DNA of 64,000 nt from Pseudomonas tremae (GCF_001401155.1 NZ_LJRO01000206.1:1-64000); one strand, 5' to 3'. Numbered from the stretch's first letter, positions 20,740-31,600 are shown. The notes: generated by a model from the sequence alone, not told the origin. Numbers and translations are program-made.

Positions 20740-21713
20740 GCACATTCTGGAGCCTGTACATCACGGTACTGACGCTGGGCACGATTATCGCAATGCTCTG
20801 GCTGCTGCTCTCTACGCGCAGAGGCCAGCGTGACGAGCCCACTGATGAAACCGTCGGCGAGTCTTTCGATGGCATCGAGGAGTACGACAACCCGCTGCCC
20901 AAGTGGTGGTTTCTACTGTTCATGGCAACCATCGTTTTTACGCTGGGTTACCTGGTGCTGTATCCGGGCCTGGGCAACTGGCAGGGCCTGCTGCCGGGTT
21001 ACGAGCACCGGGACAAGACCGGTACAGTACAATTTTCCGACGGCCAGCAGGGCTGGAGCAGTGTTCACGAGTGGGAGCGGGAAGTTGCGAGCGCCGAAGC
21101 CCGCTATGGCCCACTGTTCGCAAAATACGCTGCAATGCCGGTCGAGGAGGTCGCCAAAGACCCGCAAGCGCTGAAAATAGGCGCGCGTCTGTTTGCGTCC
21201 AATTGTTCGGTTTGTCACGGCTCGGATGCAAAAGGCGCCTACGGCTACCCTAACCTGACCGATGCCGACTGGCGTTGGGGTGGCGATGCGCAGTCGATCA
21301 AGACGTCGATCCTTGCTGGCCGCATGGGCGTGATGCCAGCCCTGGGTGGCGCGCTTGGCGAACAAGGTGTTCGCGACGTGGCGGCTTACGTGCTGACCCG
21401 ACTGGACGCCAGGCAACTGCCCGAAAGTGCGCAGGCTGATCCCGTTGCAGGTCAGAAAACCTTCGCCACACTCTGCGCTGCCTGCCACGGCCCGGAGGGC
21501 AAGGGGATGCCTGTTCTTGGCGCCCCGGACCTGACACACCCGAATGCGTTCATCTACGGCTCGAGTTTCGCCCAGTTGCAACAAACCATTGGTGAGGGTC
21601 GCCAGGGCCAGATGCCTGCGCAGCAAGCGCTGCAGGGCAATGACCGAGTGCATATCCTCGCAGCGTACGTCTACAGCCTGTCTCGTCAGGAGAAGCCGGC
21701 CGAGCCCAAATGA
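20736..21713 (+). CDS. ccoP: cbb3-type oxidase diheme subunit CcoP
   Basis: Diheme cytochrome c, 325 residues. Two hydrophobic segments near the N-terminus (about 5-22 and 55-75) anchor a periplasmic part with two CXXCH sites, CSVCHG and CAACHG, each followed by its methionine region ([16 protein letters not shown]). It is the last gene of the operon. Only one ccoNOQP set is present, whereas P. aeruginosa carries two in tandem. Confidence 0.97.
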   Translation: MSTFWSLYITVLTLGTIIAMLWLLLSTRRGQRDEPTDETVGESFDGIEEYDNPLPKWWFLLFMATIVFTLGYLVLYPGLGNWQGLLPGYEHRDKTGTVQFSDGQQGWSSVHEWEREVASAEARYGPLFAKYAAMPVEEVAKDPQALKIGARLFASNCSVCHGSDAKGAYGYPNLTDADWRWGGDAQSIKTSILAGRMGVMPALGGALGEQGVRDVAAYVLTRLDARQLPESAQADPVAGQKTFATLCAACHGPEGKGMPVLGAPDLTHPNAFIYGSSFAQLQQTIGEGRQGQMPAQQALQGNDRVHILAAYVYSLSRQEKPAEPK

Positions 21714-21786
21714 TGTTGCTCTGCCTTATAGCGAAACCTGGCGTCGTGGAAGTACAAAAAACATCACGACTGCCATTGCCGATCAA

Positions 21787-23433
21787 TCAAGGCTTGGGAT
21801 CGCACCTCATCCGCATACCGTTCAAAGTCGAATCGTCATTGTTACCCCGATCAACTTCGACACGGGTTTCAAAGCCGGTGGCAACCATTCCGGCGGGACA
21901 ACGGAACGCTTTCTTCCAGATACCATAAGGAGTGTCGTAGGGTGAAGGCAGATACCCTCCTCCTTCACAGAATAGTCTGACAGAGTCAACGGCAGTGTCG
22001 TCCTGATGGTTTCCACTTCCTTGACTAGGCTGCATTTTCAATTGATAACCGACCACTGCCTCGTTTGAAGGACAAAGAGCGTACTCATACCAATGCCCCC
22101 AGTTCCCTTCGTTGCTGTGCAATTCTGACCCCCTGAAGCAGTGCATAGCGATCGCATTGACAGCTGTATCGTCACCGCTACCTTGCGACGACTGAGCCCT
22201 TATACTGAAACCATTTATGTAGTTTGGCGATGAACACGATGCCGTAACCCCCCAGTTCCCCCAGTGTCCAGTATTGTCATATTCATCGACGGGAGGAACA
22301 ACAACAGAGTGTTTGAAATACATCGAACCGAGATGTTTAGCGTTTTGAGGATTGTTATTGCTAACAAGCCACGTCTGAAAAGCCTTAGTGCTTTCGTCAA
22401 TATCAACGATGAGAAATGTCTCATCCGTGGCCGAGCCGCTCAGAAAAACAGGCACATCCCCATATACACTTTGGTACTTTCCAGCACTGGAATGGAAGTG
22501 ACCCGCAAAGATAGCTGAAACATCGTAGATCTTTAGCAATTGACGAAACCGGGTTAATATTGCTGCCGATCGAGCGTCAGATGAATACGTCCACTCCGCC
22601 GGATCGTGCATACCAATAATGATAAATTTTTTCTGATCCCTTGCATTGATCAGCACTCGCTCCAGCCAGGTATTTTGGACCGGCGACTGGATATTGAACT
22701 CATACTTTGACTTGAACACCGTCGCACCATTGGAGTAAAACCATTGAGTGTAGGAAGGGTCCAGATTCAACTGAATATACCGCACCTTGCCAAAATCTTT
22801 ATAGTACCCAAAACTTCCCGAATATCGCTTTGTTTCAGGAAAACCTCCGCCATGGTTAGTACTGTAATCCATATTATTACCACCCATCCGGCCAATGAGG
22901 TCATTCATACTGTCTCTGGCGCAACCATTATTTAAACAGCCACCGACGTTGTTTTTATAATCATGATTACCCAGCCCGAAATACCAATTGGTCGACAATA
23001 TCGAATCCAGTGCTCCGTAAAGAAAGCTTCTTTGCCAACCGTGACCATAAGCTGTCATATCACCATTTATGATGACCGGATTGTTGCCGACCCCTCCCAT
23101 CGCAGCTGTACGCCATTTCTGTATCGCATTATATTGATTTCTAACGAGATTCTCATCACTGACCTGATTAACCGAGGAGCGGGATTGCAGTGGGACGTCC
23201 TGCGATTTCTGGTGCGGCGAAGCACCCAGACCGTCCTCTGCGTTTTTTTCATCCTTTGACCAAGGGTATTGAGGATCAGACGCAAAAATAATATGCCTTA
23301 TTATATTTTTAGGTGCGGCTTCGCTTGCGTTCACAACAGCGAGTGGACCTTCACTTTTCAAATTCTGAGCACACCCAGACACCCACAGCAGGGTACTGAG
23401 CAGCGCACAACAAAAAAACCTGTACGTAGACAT
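21787..23433 (-). CDS. Metallophosphoesterase lipoprotein with VMO-I-like C-terminal domain
   Basis: Secreted lipoprotein of 548 residues: signal peptide with lipobox VSGC (about residue 21). Residues about 45-345 are a calcineurin-like phosphoesterase, with FASDPQ, NGDMTAYG, GLGNHDY, GMHDP and AGHFH supplying the metal ligands. Residues about 388-548 are three repeats, each beginning GxWxxW or similar and holding a DDT(A)V/DDS motif and paired Cys, which is the pattern of vitelline membrane outer layer protein I (beta-prism). The gene is AT-rich relative to both flanking cco operons and faces the opposite way, so it was probably acquired. Substrate unknown; the C-terminal domain may bind carbohydrate or another surface (inference). 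Confidence 0.85.
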   Translation of the reverse strand: MSTYRFFCCALLSTLLWVSGCAQNLKSEGPLAVVNASEAAPKNIIRHIIFASDPQYPWSKDEKNAEDGLGASPHQKSQDVPLQSRSSVNQVSDENLVRNQYNAIQKWRTAAMGGVGNNPVIINGDMTAYGHGWQRSFLYGALDSILSTNWYFGLGNHDYKNNVGGCLNNGCARDSMNDLIGRMGGNNMDYSTNHGGGFPETKRYSGSFGYYKDFGKVRYIQLNLDPSYTQWFYSNGATVFKSKYEFNIQSPVQNTWLERVLINARDQKKFIIIGMHDPAEWTYSSDARSAAILTRFRQLLKIYDVSAIFAGHFHSSAGKYQSVYGDVPVFLSGSATDETFLIVDIDESTKAFQTWLVSNNNPQNAKHLGSMYFKHSVVVPPVDEYDNTGHWGNWGVTASCSSPNYINGFSIRAQSSQGSGDDTAVNAIAMHCFRGSELHSNEGNWGHWYEYALCPSNEAVVGYQLKMQPSQGSGNHQDDTAVDSVRLFCEGGGYLPSPYDTPYGIWKKAFRCPAGMVATGFETRVEVDRGNNDDSTLNGMRMRCDPKP

Positions 23434-23804
23434 TTTAATTTCCTCACACGGACTAAAACATCAGAACCAAAGCGCGAATCTAAAACTTCCGGCGGCCCTT
23501 TGGGCTGCACCTATTATTACGAACACCGAGACAATATCTACTATCAAAACTGATAGGTAGGTGTTCGACTATCGGCAATCTATCCTTGAGTAAACACTGA
23601 CACGATAGTTAATACTCAAATGTTCTAAACAGGCCGCGAGTTCAACCAAGGCAACAACGATGTCAAACAAGAAAGCCGACAATGAAAGCCCGGAGCGGCG
23701 AACATCGCAGCCATGCTGATAATGCCGACGGACCCTGATATCGAATTCGAGCCGAACGGGTTGTGCACGGGTTGTCATCAAATCTCGCCCGTTGATCTGT
23801 CCTG
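23434..23804. other. Intergenic region between the lipoprotein and PIN genes
   Basis: 371 nt. The part next to 23433 is AT-rich and must hold the lipoprotein promoter. Before the PIN gene there is only a 27-codon frame (23722-23805) whose TGA overlaps the PIN ATG; it could be the tail of a lost antitoxin gene, but it has no recognisable antitoxin sequence. No other gene seen. Confidence 0.5.
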
Positions 23805-24257
23805 ATGTTCCTGCTTGACACCCACGTGGTGTCCGAACTCAGAAAACGCAACGCCGACGTGAACGTGCTCCATTGGTCGCGAATCCAGCTGGCATCCAGC
23901 CTGTTCGTCTCGTCCATCACGATTCTTGAGCTCGAAACAGGTATCCTGCGTATCGAGCGAAATGACCCGACGCAAGGCGCAGCGCTGCGAATGTGGCTGG
24001 ACCACCATGTGCTGAACGCCTTTGCCGGACGCACTCTGTCGATCGACACTCAGGTTGCAAAACGTTGCGGCCACCTGGACGTTCACGACCCGCGCAGCGA
24101 ATGCGCTGGGCTGATCGCGGCCACCACACTGTTGCACGTCATGATGCTGGTCACTCGTAATACAGTAGACTTTGAATTCTGCGGAGCCGCCTTGCTCAAT
24201 CCATGGATCAGCCAGTTGAACGAAGAAACTGCCCATCACTCAAGTGCGTTACTTTGA
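23805..24257 (+). CDS. PIN-domain (VapC/FitB-like) protein, orphan toxin candidate
   Basis: Type II toxin-like ribonuclease fold of 150 residues beginning MFLLDTHVVSELRK, with the first acidic residues Asp5 and Glu11, the TILELETG helix and the LVTRNTVDF strand (Asp122). The usual Asp of the 'ADALIAAT' helix is Ala101 here (ECAGLIAAT), so the active site may be impaired. No FitA/VapB-type antitoxin is recognisable upstream. It lies in the insert between ccoP and ccoG. A decaying or domesticated toxin gene is the likeliest reading. Confidence 0.75.
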   Translation: MFLLDTHVVSELRKRNADVNVLHWSRIQLASSLFVSSITILELETGILRIERNDPTQGAALRMWLDHHVLNAFAGRTLSIDTQVAKRCGHLDVHDPRSECAGLIAATTLLHVMMLVTRNTVDFEFCGAALLNPWISQLNEETAHHSSALL

Positions 24258-24321
24258 AAGCGGATGTGAACCTGCCTGACACATATCGGCGAGAGCTACG
24301 CAAGCGCCTCTGGACCCATCG

Positions 24322-25734
<1,413 letters not shown>

Positions 25735-25744
25735 GAGCAACGTC

Positions 25745-26281
25745 ATGCCTGTCACGACCGCTTCAAGCCCTTGGTACAGGCATCTTTGGCCCTGGATCAT
25801 CATTGCCATCCTGGCCTGCTCGGTGACGCTGAGCCTGTCGATGGTCTTTATTGCCGTGACCAACCCGGACCCACTGGTTACCGACAACTACTACGAAGCA
25901 GGCAAAGGCATCAATCGCTCGCTGAATCGTGAAGTGCTGGCCCAGAACCTCAAACTGCATGCCGACGTCCATCTGGACAGCCTGACCGGCGAGGTCGAGC
26001 TGCGCCTGAGCGGCAACAGCAGCCCGCAGCGTCTGGAGCTGAACCTTATCTCCCCCACACAACCCGCCAGTGATCGTCGAGTGTTTCTGACTCGCAGCTC
26101 GTCCGAACCGGGCCGTTACGTCGGCCAGTTGCAGGACCGTGTCACAGGCCGTCGCTTTGTAGAGCTGCTGGGCGTCGAAGGCGATCAGACCTGGCGCTTG
26201 TTCGAGGAAGAGCAAGTCGGCACCGATGACCTGATTCTGGGCGATGAACCGCTGCAAGCCGCGCAACGCCGGAACGACTGA
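25745..26281 (+). CDS. ccoH: cbb3 assembly protein CcoH (FixH)
   Basis: 178-residue protein with one N-terminal membrane helix (about 15-38) and the family signature NPDPLVTDNYYEAGKGIN, followed by a periplasmic beta domain. It helps assemble or stabilise the cbb3 complex. ATG at 25745, 10 nt after the ccoG stop; the stop lies 2 nt before the GTG of ccoI. Confidence 0.93.
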   Translation: MPVTTASSPWYRHLWPWIIIAILACSVTLSLSMVFIAVTNPDPLVTDNYYEAGKGINRSLNREVLAQNLKLHADVHLDSLTGEVELRLSGNSSPQRLELNLISPTQPASDRRVFLTRSSSEPGRYVGQLQDRVTGRRFVELLGVEGDQTWRLFEEEQVGTDDLILGDEPLQAAQRRND

Positions 26282-26283
26282 AC

Positions 26284-28746
26284 GTGACCGCGTCCGACCG
26301 CTCTCCCACGCCCTGCTACCACTGCGCCCTGCCCGTGCCGAGCGGCCGGCGTTTCAGCGCAGTGGTGCTCGGTGAAACCCGTGAGCTGTGTTGCCCAGGC
26401 TGTCAGGCGGTTACCGAGGCCATTGTCGCGAGCGGGCTGGAAAGCTATTACCGTCATCGCAGCGAAACGGCAGCCAACCCGGAAAGTCTGCCCACGCAGT
26501 TGATCGATGAACTGGAGCTCTATGACCGGCCAGACGTACAAGCGCCGTTCGTCCGCCACGAAGGCGATCTGTCAGAAACCATTCTGCTTATCGAAGGCAT
26601 CAGCTGCGCAGCCTGCTGCTGGCTGATCGAACAGCGTCTCGCACGTTTGCCGGCCATTGCCGAGGCACGCATGAACCTCTCGACTCATCGTCTGCAGGTG
26701 CGCTGGCGTGGCGACCAGCTGGCCCTCAGCCAATTGCTGAGCGAAATTCACGCCATCGGCTATGTTGCCCACCTGTGGCAGGCCGACCGAGCGGCGGAAA
26801 GGCTGGCGAGTGAAAATCGTCTGGCCTTGCGCCAACTCGGTGTCGCCGGGCTGTTGTGGGTTCAGGCAATGATGGCAACCATGGCAACCTGGCCAGAGTT
26901 CAACATCGACCTCAGCCCGAACTTGCACACCATCCTGCGCTGGGTGGCGTTCTTTCTGACCACCCCCATCGTGTTTTATAGTTGCGCGCCGTTCTTCCGT
27001 GGCGCGTTGCGCGACTTGCGCAACCGCCAGCTGACGATGGACGTCTCGGTGTCGCTGGCCATCGGCGCGGCGTATGTCGCAGGTATCTGGACCGCAATCA
27101 CCGGTGTGGGCGAGCTGTATTTCGATGCGGTCGGCATGTTTGCCCTGTTTCTGCTGGCTGGACGCTATCTGGAACGGCGAGCCCGCGAGCGCACTGCGGC
27201 GGCCACCGCGCAACTGGTCAACCTGCTGCCTGCCTCCTGCCTGCGCCTGGATGAAGACGGCCAGAGCCAGCGCATCATGCTCAGTGAGCTGCGTCTGACC
27301 GACCGGGTACTGGTGCAGCCCGGTGCGGTAATTCCGGCAGACGGCACAGTTGTCGAGGGTCAGTCCAGTGTCGATGAGTCGTTGCTGACCGGCGAATACC
27401 TGCCGCAGACACGTGGCACTGGCGATGCGGTCACTGGCGGAACACTGAATGTCGACAGCCCGCTAACCGTCAACGTGACGGCACTGGGTCAGGAAACCCG
27501 TCTGTCCGCTATCGTCCGGCTGCTGGAGCGCGCCCAGGCGCAGAAGCCCCGACTTGCCCAGTTGGCAGATCGGGCGGCACAGGTCTTTTTGCTGTTTTCG
27601 CTGGTCGCCGCAGCGTTGATAGGCGTGATCTGGTGGCAGATCGATGCATCGCGTGCATTCTGGATCGTGTTGGCAATGCTGGTAGCCACCTGCCCCTGCG
27701 CGCTGTCGCTGGCTACCCCGACCGCGCTGACCGCCGCGACTGGCACGCTGCACACACTCGGTCTGCTGCTGACCCGAGGTCATGTGCTGGAGGGCCTCAA
27801 TCAAATCGATACCGTCATCTTCGACAAGACCGGCACCTTGACCGAAGGTCGTCTGGTGCTGCGCAGCATTCAGCCGCTGGGCGCGCTGGACGCTGACACC
27901 TGCCTGACTTTGGCGGCGGCGCTGGAAAACCGCTCCGAGCACCCGATCGCTCGCGCGTTTGGCCGCACGCCCCAGGCCGCCGACGACGTCCACAGCACAC
28001 CGGGGCTGGGCCTTGAAGGCGTTGTCGGTACACGCCACCTGCGCATTGGCGAGCCGGCTTTTGTCTGCGCACTGAGTGGCGCGCAGATACCATTGATCAC
28101 AGATCAGTCCGGACAATGGCTGCTGCTCGGCGACACGCAAGGCCCTCTGGCATGGCTGGTGCTGGACGACCGACTGCGTGACGATGCCCATACCTTGTTA
28201 GACGCCTGCAAGGCACGTGGCTGGAAAACCCTGTTGCTGTCCGGCGACAGCTCGCCCATGGTTGCCAGCGTCGCCAAGGCATTGGGTATCGAAGACGCCC
28301 GCAGCGGCTTGCGCCCAGACGATAAACTTGCCGTGCTGCGCGAGCTGCAGGCACAAGGGCACAAGGTGCTGATGGTCGGTGACGGGGTAAACGACGTGCC
28401 GGTCATGGCCGCTGCCGATATCAGCGTGGCGATGGGCTCGGCCACCGATCTTGCCAAGACCAGCGCCGACAGCGTGCTGCTGTGCAACCGCTTGCCGGTG
28501 CTGATCGACGCACTGAATCTGGCCCGACGCACGCGCAGGGTCATTATCGAAAACCTGATCTGGGCCGGTCTGTACAATGGCCTCATGCTGCCCTTTGCAG
28601 CACTTGGCTGGATCACCCCTATCTGGGCAGCAATCGGCATGTCGGTCAGCTCATTGATCGTGGTGCTCAATGCACTGCGTCTGACCCGTCTGCCGCGACT
28701 CACCCCGCCTGCACCGGAGGTTGTATGCCCGCGCTTTACATCCTGA
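26284..28746 (+). CDS. ccoI: Copper-exporting P1B-type ATPase CcoI
   Basis: Heavy-metal ATPase that supplies copper for CcoN, 820 residues, GTG start at 26284. The order is: Cys-rich N-terminus (CYHC, CCPGC), heavy-metal-associated domain with GISCAACCW (about residue 104), eight membrane helices with CPC in the sixth (CPCALS), the actuator motif LLTGEYLP, the phosphorylation site DKTGTLTEG and the hinge GDGVNDVP. The distinctive N-terminus and the neighbours identify CcoI/FixI rather than CopA. Its end overlaps ccoS by about 20 nt. Confidence 0.96.
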   Translation: MTASDRSPTPCYHCALPVPSGRRFSAVVLGETRELCCPGCQAVTEAIVASGLESYYRHRSETAANPESLPTQLIDELELYDRPDVQAPFVRHEGDLSETILLIEGISCAACCWLIEQRLARLPAIAEARMNLSTHRLQVRWRGDQLALSQLLSEIHAIGYVAHLWQADRAAERLASENRLALRQLGVAGLLWVQAMMATMATWPEFNIDLSPNLHTILRWVAFFLTTPIVFYSCAPFFRGALRDLRNRQLTMDVSVSLAIGAAYVAGIWTAITGVGELYFDAVGMFALFLLAGRYLERRARERTAAATAQLVNLLPASCLRLDEDGQSQRIMLSELRLTDRVLVQPGAVIPADGTVVEGQSSVDESLLTGEYLPQTRGTGDAVTGGTLNVDSPLTVNVTALGQETRLSAIVRLLERAQAQKPRLAQLADRAAQVFLLFSLVAAALIGVIWWQIDASRAFWIVLAMLVATCPCALSLATPTALTAATGTLHTLGLLLTRGHVLEGLNQIDTVIFDKTGTLTEGRLVLRSIQPLGALDADTCLTLAAALENRSEHPIARAFGRTPQAADDVHSTPGLGLEGVVGTRHLRIGEPAFVCALSGAQIPLITDQSGQWLLLGDTQGPLAWLVLDDRLRDDAHTLLDACKARGWKTLLLSGDSSPMVASVAKALGIEDARSGLRPDDKLAVLRELQAQGHKVLMVGDGVNDVPVMAAADISVAMGSATDLAKTSADSVLLCNRLPVLIDALNLARRTRRVIIENLIWAGLYNGLMLPFAALGWITPIWAAIGMSVSSLIVVLNALRLTRLPRLTPPAPEVVCPRFTS

Positions 28747-28928
28747 TTCCTGCCGCCCTGCTGCTGGTGGGCATCGCGATCTACGTATTTTTCTGGGCGG
28801 TGGACAGCGGCCAGTACGATGACATGGAAGGCCCGGCACACAGCCTGTTGTTCGATGACCCACCGCCTGCAGAGCCGCTCCCGCCTGCGCATCAAAAGTC
28901 AGGTTGTGACGAGAAGCACAATGCTTGA
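28725..28928 (+). CDS. ccoS: cbb3 maturation protein CcoS
   Basis: 67-residue single-span protein (MPALYILIPAALLLVGIAIYVFF) with the family tail WAVDSGQYDDMEGPAH. CcoS is required for cofactor insertion into cbb3. CGGAGG lies 5-10 nt before the ATG, inside the end of ccoI. Its TGA overlaps the next ATG at 28921. Confidence 0.93.
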   Translation: MPALYILIPAALLLVGIAIYVFFWAVDSGQYDDMEGPAHSLLFDDPPPAEPLPPAHQKSGCDEKHNA

Positions 28929-29610
28929 ACTGGCCCCGGTACTGTTGTCAGCGCTTATTCTCGGCCTTTTGGGCGGTGGTCATTGCCTAGGCATGTGCGG
29001 CGGCCTGATGGGCGCGCTGACACTGGCCATCCCCAAAGAGCAGCGCAGCCGCCGATTTCGTCTGCTGCTGGCCTATAACCTTGGGCGTATTCTCAGCTAC
29101 GCGCTGGCCGGCTTTGCATCCGGACTGGTCGGCTGGGCCGTCGCGCAAAGCCCGCTGGCCACAGGCTTGCGAATAATGGCCGCCGTCCTGTTGATCGTCA
29201 TGGGGTTGTATCTGGCTGGCTGGTGGAGCGGGCTGACCCGCATCGAACGGCTGGGCCGAGGCCTGTGGCGACACCTGCAACCGCTGGCCAGCCGTTTGTT
29301 ACCGGTGTCCAGTGTGCCGCGCGCGCTGTTGCTCGGCGCACTCTGGGGATGGCTGCCCTGCGGGCTGGTGTACAGCGCCCTGCTCTGGGCTGCCAGTCAG
29401 GGCAATGCGGTCGATAGCGCCCTGCTGATGCTGGCATTCGGGTTGGGCACATGGCCGGTTCTGCTGGCAACCGGGCTTGCCGCCGAACGCACCACCGCGC
29501 TGCTGCGCAAGCGTGACATTCGCGTGGCGGGCGGGTTGCTGGTCATCGTGTTCGGGCTCTGGACATTGCCCGGGCCGCATCAGCACTGGCTGATGATGAT
29601 GTCGCACTGA
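28921..29610 (+). CDS. TauE/SafE (DsbD/UreH-like) membrane protein
   Basis: 229-residue inner-membrane protein with about six helices and the duplicated motif pair GGGHCLGMCGGLMGAL and GALWGWLPCGLVYSALL, each with a conserved Cys, as in the DsbD transmembrane/UreH-like family. It overlaps ccoS by 8 nt, so it belongs to the maturation operon. A role in copper or thiol handling for cbb3 assembly is inferred from position only. Confidence 0.88.
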   Translation: MLELAPVLLSALILGLLGGGHCLGMCGGLMGALTLAIPKEQRSRRFRLLLAYNLGRILSYALAGFASGLVGWAVAQSPLATGLRIMAAVLLIVMGLYLAGWWSGLTRIERLGRGLWRHLQPLASRLLPVSSVPRALLLGALWGWLPCGLVYSALLWAASQGNAVDSALLMLAFGLGTWPVLLATGLAAERTTALLRKRDIRVAGGLLVIVFGLWTLPGPHQHWLMMMSH

Positions 29611-29622
29611 GAGGCTGGCCAC

Positions 29623-29636
29623 CTGACCCACATCAA
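29623..29636 (+). promoter_or_regulatory. ANR/FNR box before hemN
   Basis: CTGACCCACATCAA differs from TTGAYNNNNRTCAA only in the first base. It lies 62 nt before the hemN ATG, the expected place for an activator site of an anaerobically induced promoter. anr itself is encoded 2 kb downstream. Confidence 0.65.
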
Positions 29637-29698
29637 GATTCCCCCTGAACAGCCTGCGTATGCTCGCGCCATCACCAGCCTGACCGGGACACGCGCGC

Positions 29699-31081
29699 AT
29701 GCTCGACACCATTCGTTGGGATTCAGATCTGATCCGCCGCTATGACGTGACAGGGCCGCGCTATACGTCCTATCCGACTGCGCTGCAATTTGACACACGC
29801 ATTGGCGCGTTCGACCTGTTGCAGGCTCTTCGCGACAGTCGCAAAGCGCTGCGTCCGCTGTCTCTATATGTGCATCTGCCCTTCTGCGCGAACATTTGCT
29901 ATTACTGCGCCTGCAACAAGGTCGTCACCAAGGATCGCAGTCGGGCGCAACTCTACCTGCAGCGACTGGAGCATGAAATACAAATGCTCGCCTGCCACCT
30001 GGCACCCGGTCAGGTGGTGAAACAGCTGCACCTGGGGGGCGGCACGCCGACCTTTCTCAACCATGAAGAACTGCGTCGGTTGATGGCGCAATTGCGCGCA
30101 TGTTTCACGCTGCTGGACGATGATTCGGGCGACTACAGCATCGAAATCGACCCCCGTGAAGCCGACTGGGCAACCATGGGTCTGCTGCGCGAACTGGGGT
30201 TCAACCGGGTGAGCCTAGGCGTTCAGGATCTTGATCCGGCAGTGCAACGAGCGATCAACCGCATGCAGAGCCTGGAAGAAACCCGCGCTATCGTTGAAGC
30301 CGCCCGCACGCTGCAGTTTCGCTCAGTGAATATCGACCTGATCTACGGCCTGCCAAGACAGACGCCGGACGCCTTCAGCGGCACGCTGGACGAGATCATC
30401 AACCTGCAGCCAGACCGTCTTTCAGTGTTCAACTATGCTCACCTGCCGGAACGCTTCATGCCGCAACGCCGGATCGATGCAAGCGAACTGCCGACCGCCG
30501 AGAGCAAATTGATCATGCTCGAGCGCACCCTCGAACAACTCGGCAGCGCGGGCTACCGTCATATCGGCATGGACCATTTCGCCTTGCCCGACGACGATCT
30601 GGCCATTGCCCAGGAGGACCTGACCCTGCAGCGCAACTTTCAGGGCTATACCACGCAGAATGATTGTGACCTGATCGGGCTAGGCGTCTCGGCCATCAGC
30701 CAGATCGGCGAGCTGTACAGCCAGAACAGCAGCGACCTTACCGACTATCAACGACTGCTGGACAGCGACCAGCCTGCCACCAGGCGAGGGTTGACATGCA
30801 GCGACGACGACCGGATCAGAAGCGCCGTCATCCAGCAGTTGATCTGCCACTTCACGCTGGATTTCGCCGCGATTGAAAAAGCATTTCGCATCGATTTCAG
30901 GATTTATTTCAACGACGCGTGGCCACAGCTGCTGGTTATGGCAAACGATGGGCTTATTGCGCTGAGCGATACAAGGATCGACGTCAGACCGGCAGGTCGT
31001 TTGCTGGTGCGCTCGGTGTGCATGGTGTTCGATGCGTACCTGACCCGGAAAAACCGGCAGCAGTTTTCCCGGGTAATTTGA
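29699..31081 (+). CDS. hemN: Oxygen-independent coproporphyrinogen III oxidase HemN
   Basis: Radical-SAM enzyme for anaerobic heme synthesis (two oxidative decarboxylations to protoporphyrinogen IX), 460 residues, cytosolic. The SAM cluster motif CANICYYCAC is at about residues 62-71, preceded by SLYVHLPF, and LHLGGGTPTFL follows at about 112. The C-terminal HemN domain is complete. A near-consensus ANR box lies upstream, so induction at low oxygen is expected. Confidence 0.96.
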   Translation: MLDTIRWDSDLIRRYDVTGPRYTSYPTALQFDTRIGAFDLLQALRDSRKALRPLSLYVHLPFCANICYYCACNKVVTKDRSRAQLYLQRLEHEIQMLACHLAPGQVVKQLHLGGGTPTFLNHEELRRLMAQLRACFTLLDDDSGDYSIEIDPREADWATMGLLRELGFNRVSLGVQDLDPAVQRAINRMQSLEETRAIVEAARTLQFRSVNIDLIYGLPRQTPDAFSGTLDEIINLQPDRLSVFNYAHLPERFMPQRRIDASELPTAESKLIMLERTLEQLGSAGYRHIGMDHFALPDDDLAIAQEDLTLQRNFQGYTTQNDCDLIGLGVSAISQIGELYSQNSSDLTDYQRLLDSDQPATRRGLTCSDDDRIRSAVIQQLICHFTLDFAAIEKAFRIDFRIYFNDAWPQLLVMANDGLIALSDTRIDVRPAGRLLVRSVCMVFDAYLTRKNRQQFSRVI

Positions 31082-31096
31082 ACAAGCGGTGCTGCA

Positions 31097-31564
31097 CTAC
31101 ATTTTGGCCAGCACCAGCATGCCCGCCTTGGTCTTGTCGGAGTCACTGGACTTGAGGCTGTTCATGAGCGACGACAGATCGGCCGTGGAATTGCTTATCT
31201 GCGCCTGCAATGTTCCAAGCACGGTCTGTAACGCGGCGGCCTTGGTACGGCGCTCATCGGGGTCCAGGCTCTGGTCACTCATGACCTTCTGAAGCTGGTC
31301 CATGGTTTCCTCTATCTTGCGCTGCAACTCGCGAATGGCCTTGAGGATCTTCTGTACGGAGGAAGGCAGCCCGCTCTGCTCGATATCCGCATTTTTCGAG
31401 GACGACGCTGCAGCGGCCTTGCCTTCCGGGGAAAGATTGACCTCCACGCCTTTTGTCTCGCCGACAGGTTTTTCTGCATTGCTTTCAATGGCTTGGCTGT
31501 AGGTCACCTGCGAGGTAGGCGTACGTATTGTAATACTATTGATCAACGGGAGAGTCGTTGACAT
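31097..31564 (-). CDS. FlxA-like coiled-coil protein, sigma-28-controlled
   Basis: 155-residue soluble protein. The first about 60 residues are Ser/Thr/Lys-rich; residues about 68-145 form a heptad coiled coil (SSVQKILKAIRELQRKIEET). This resembles the FlxA-like family, whose E. coli member is a late flagellar gene of unknown function. A FliA promoter precedes it (31601-31627). It is divergent from anr, and convergent with hemN at a 15-nt gap. Confidence 0.75.
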   Translation of the reverse strand: MSTTLPLINSITIRTPTSQVTYSQAIESNAEKPVGETKGVEVNLSPEGKAAAASSSKNADIEQSGLPSSVQKILKAIRELQRKIEETMDQLQKVMSDQSLDPDERRTKAAALQTVLGTLQAQISNSTADLSSLMNSLKSSDSDKTKAGMLVLAKM

Positions 31565-31600
31565 GGCAAGGCATCCTGAATCGGCTGGAAATATACGAAT

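Noticed and set aside
23722..23805. 27-codon frame overlapping the PIN start as an antitoxin
   Set aside because: Too short and without ribbon-helix-helix or AbrB-like sequence; mentioned only as a possible remnant.
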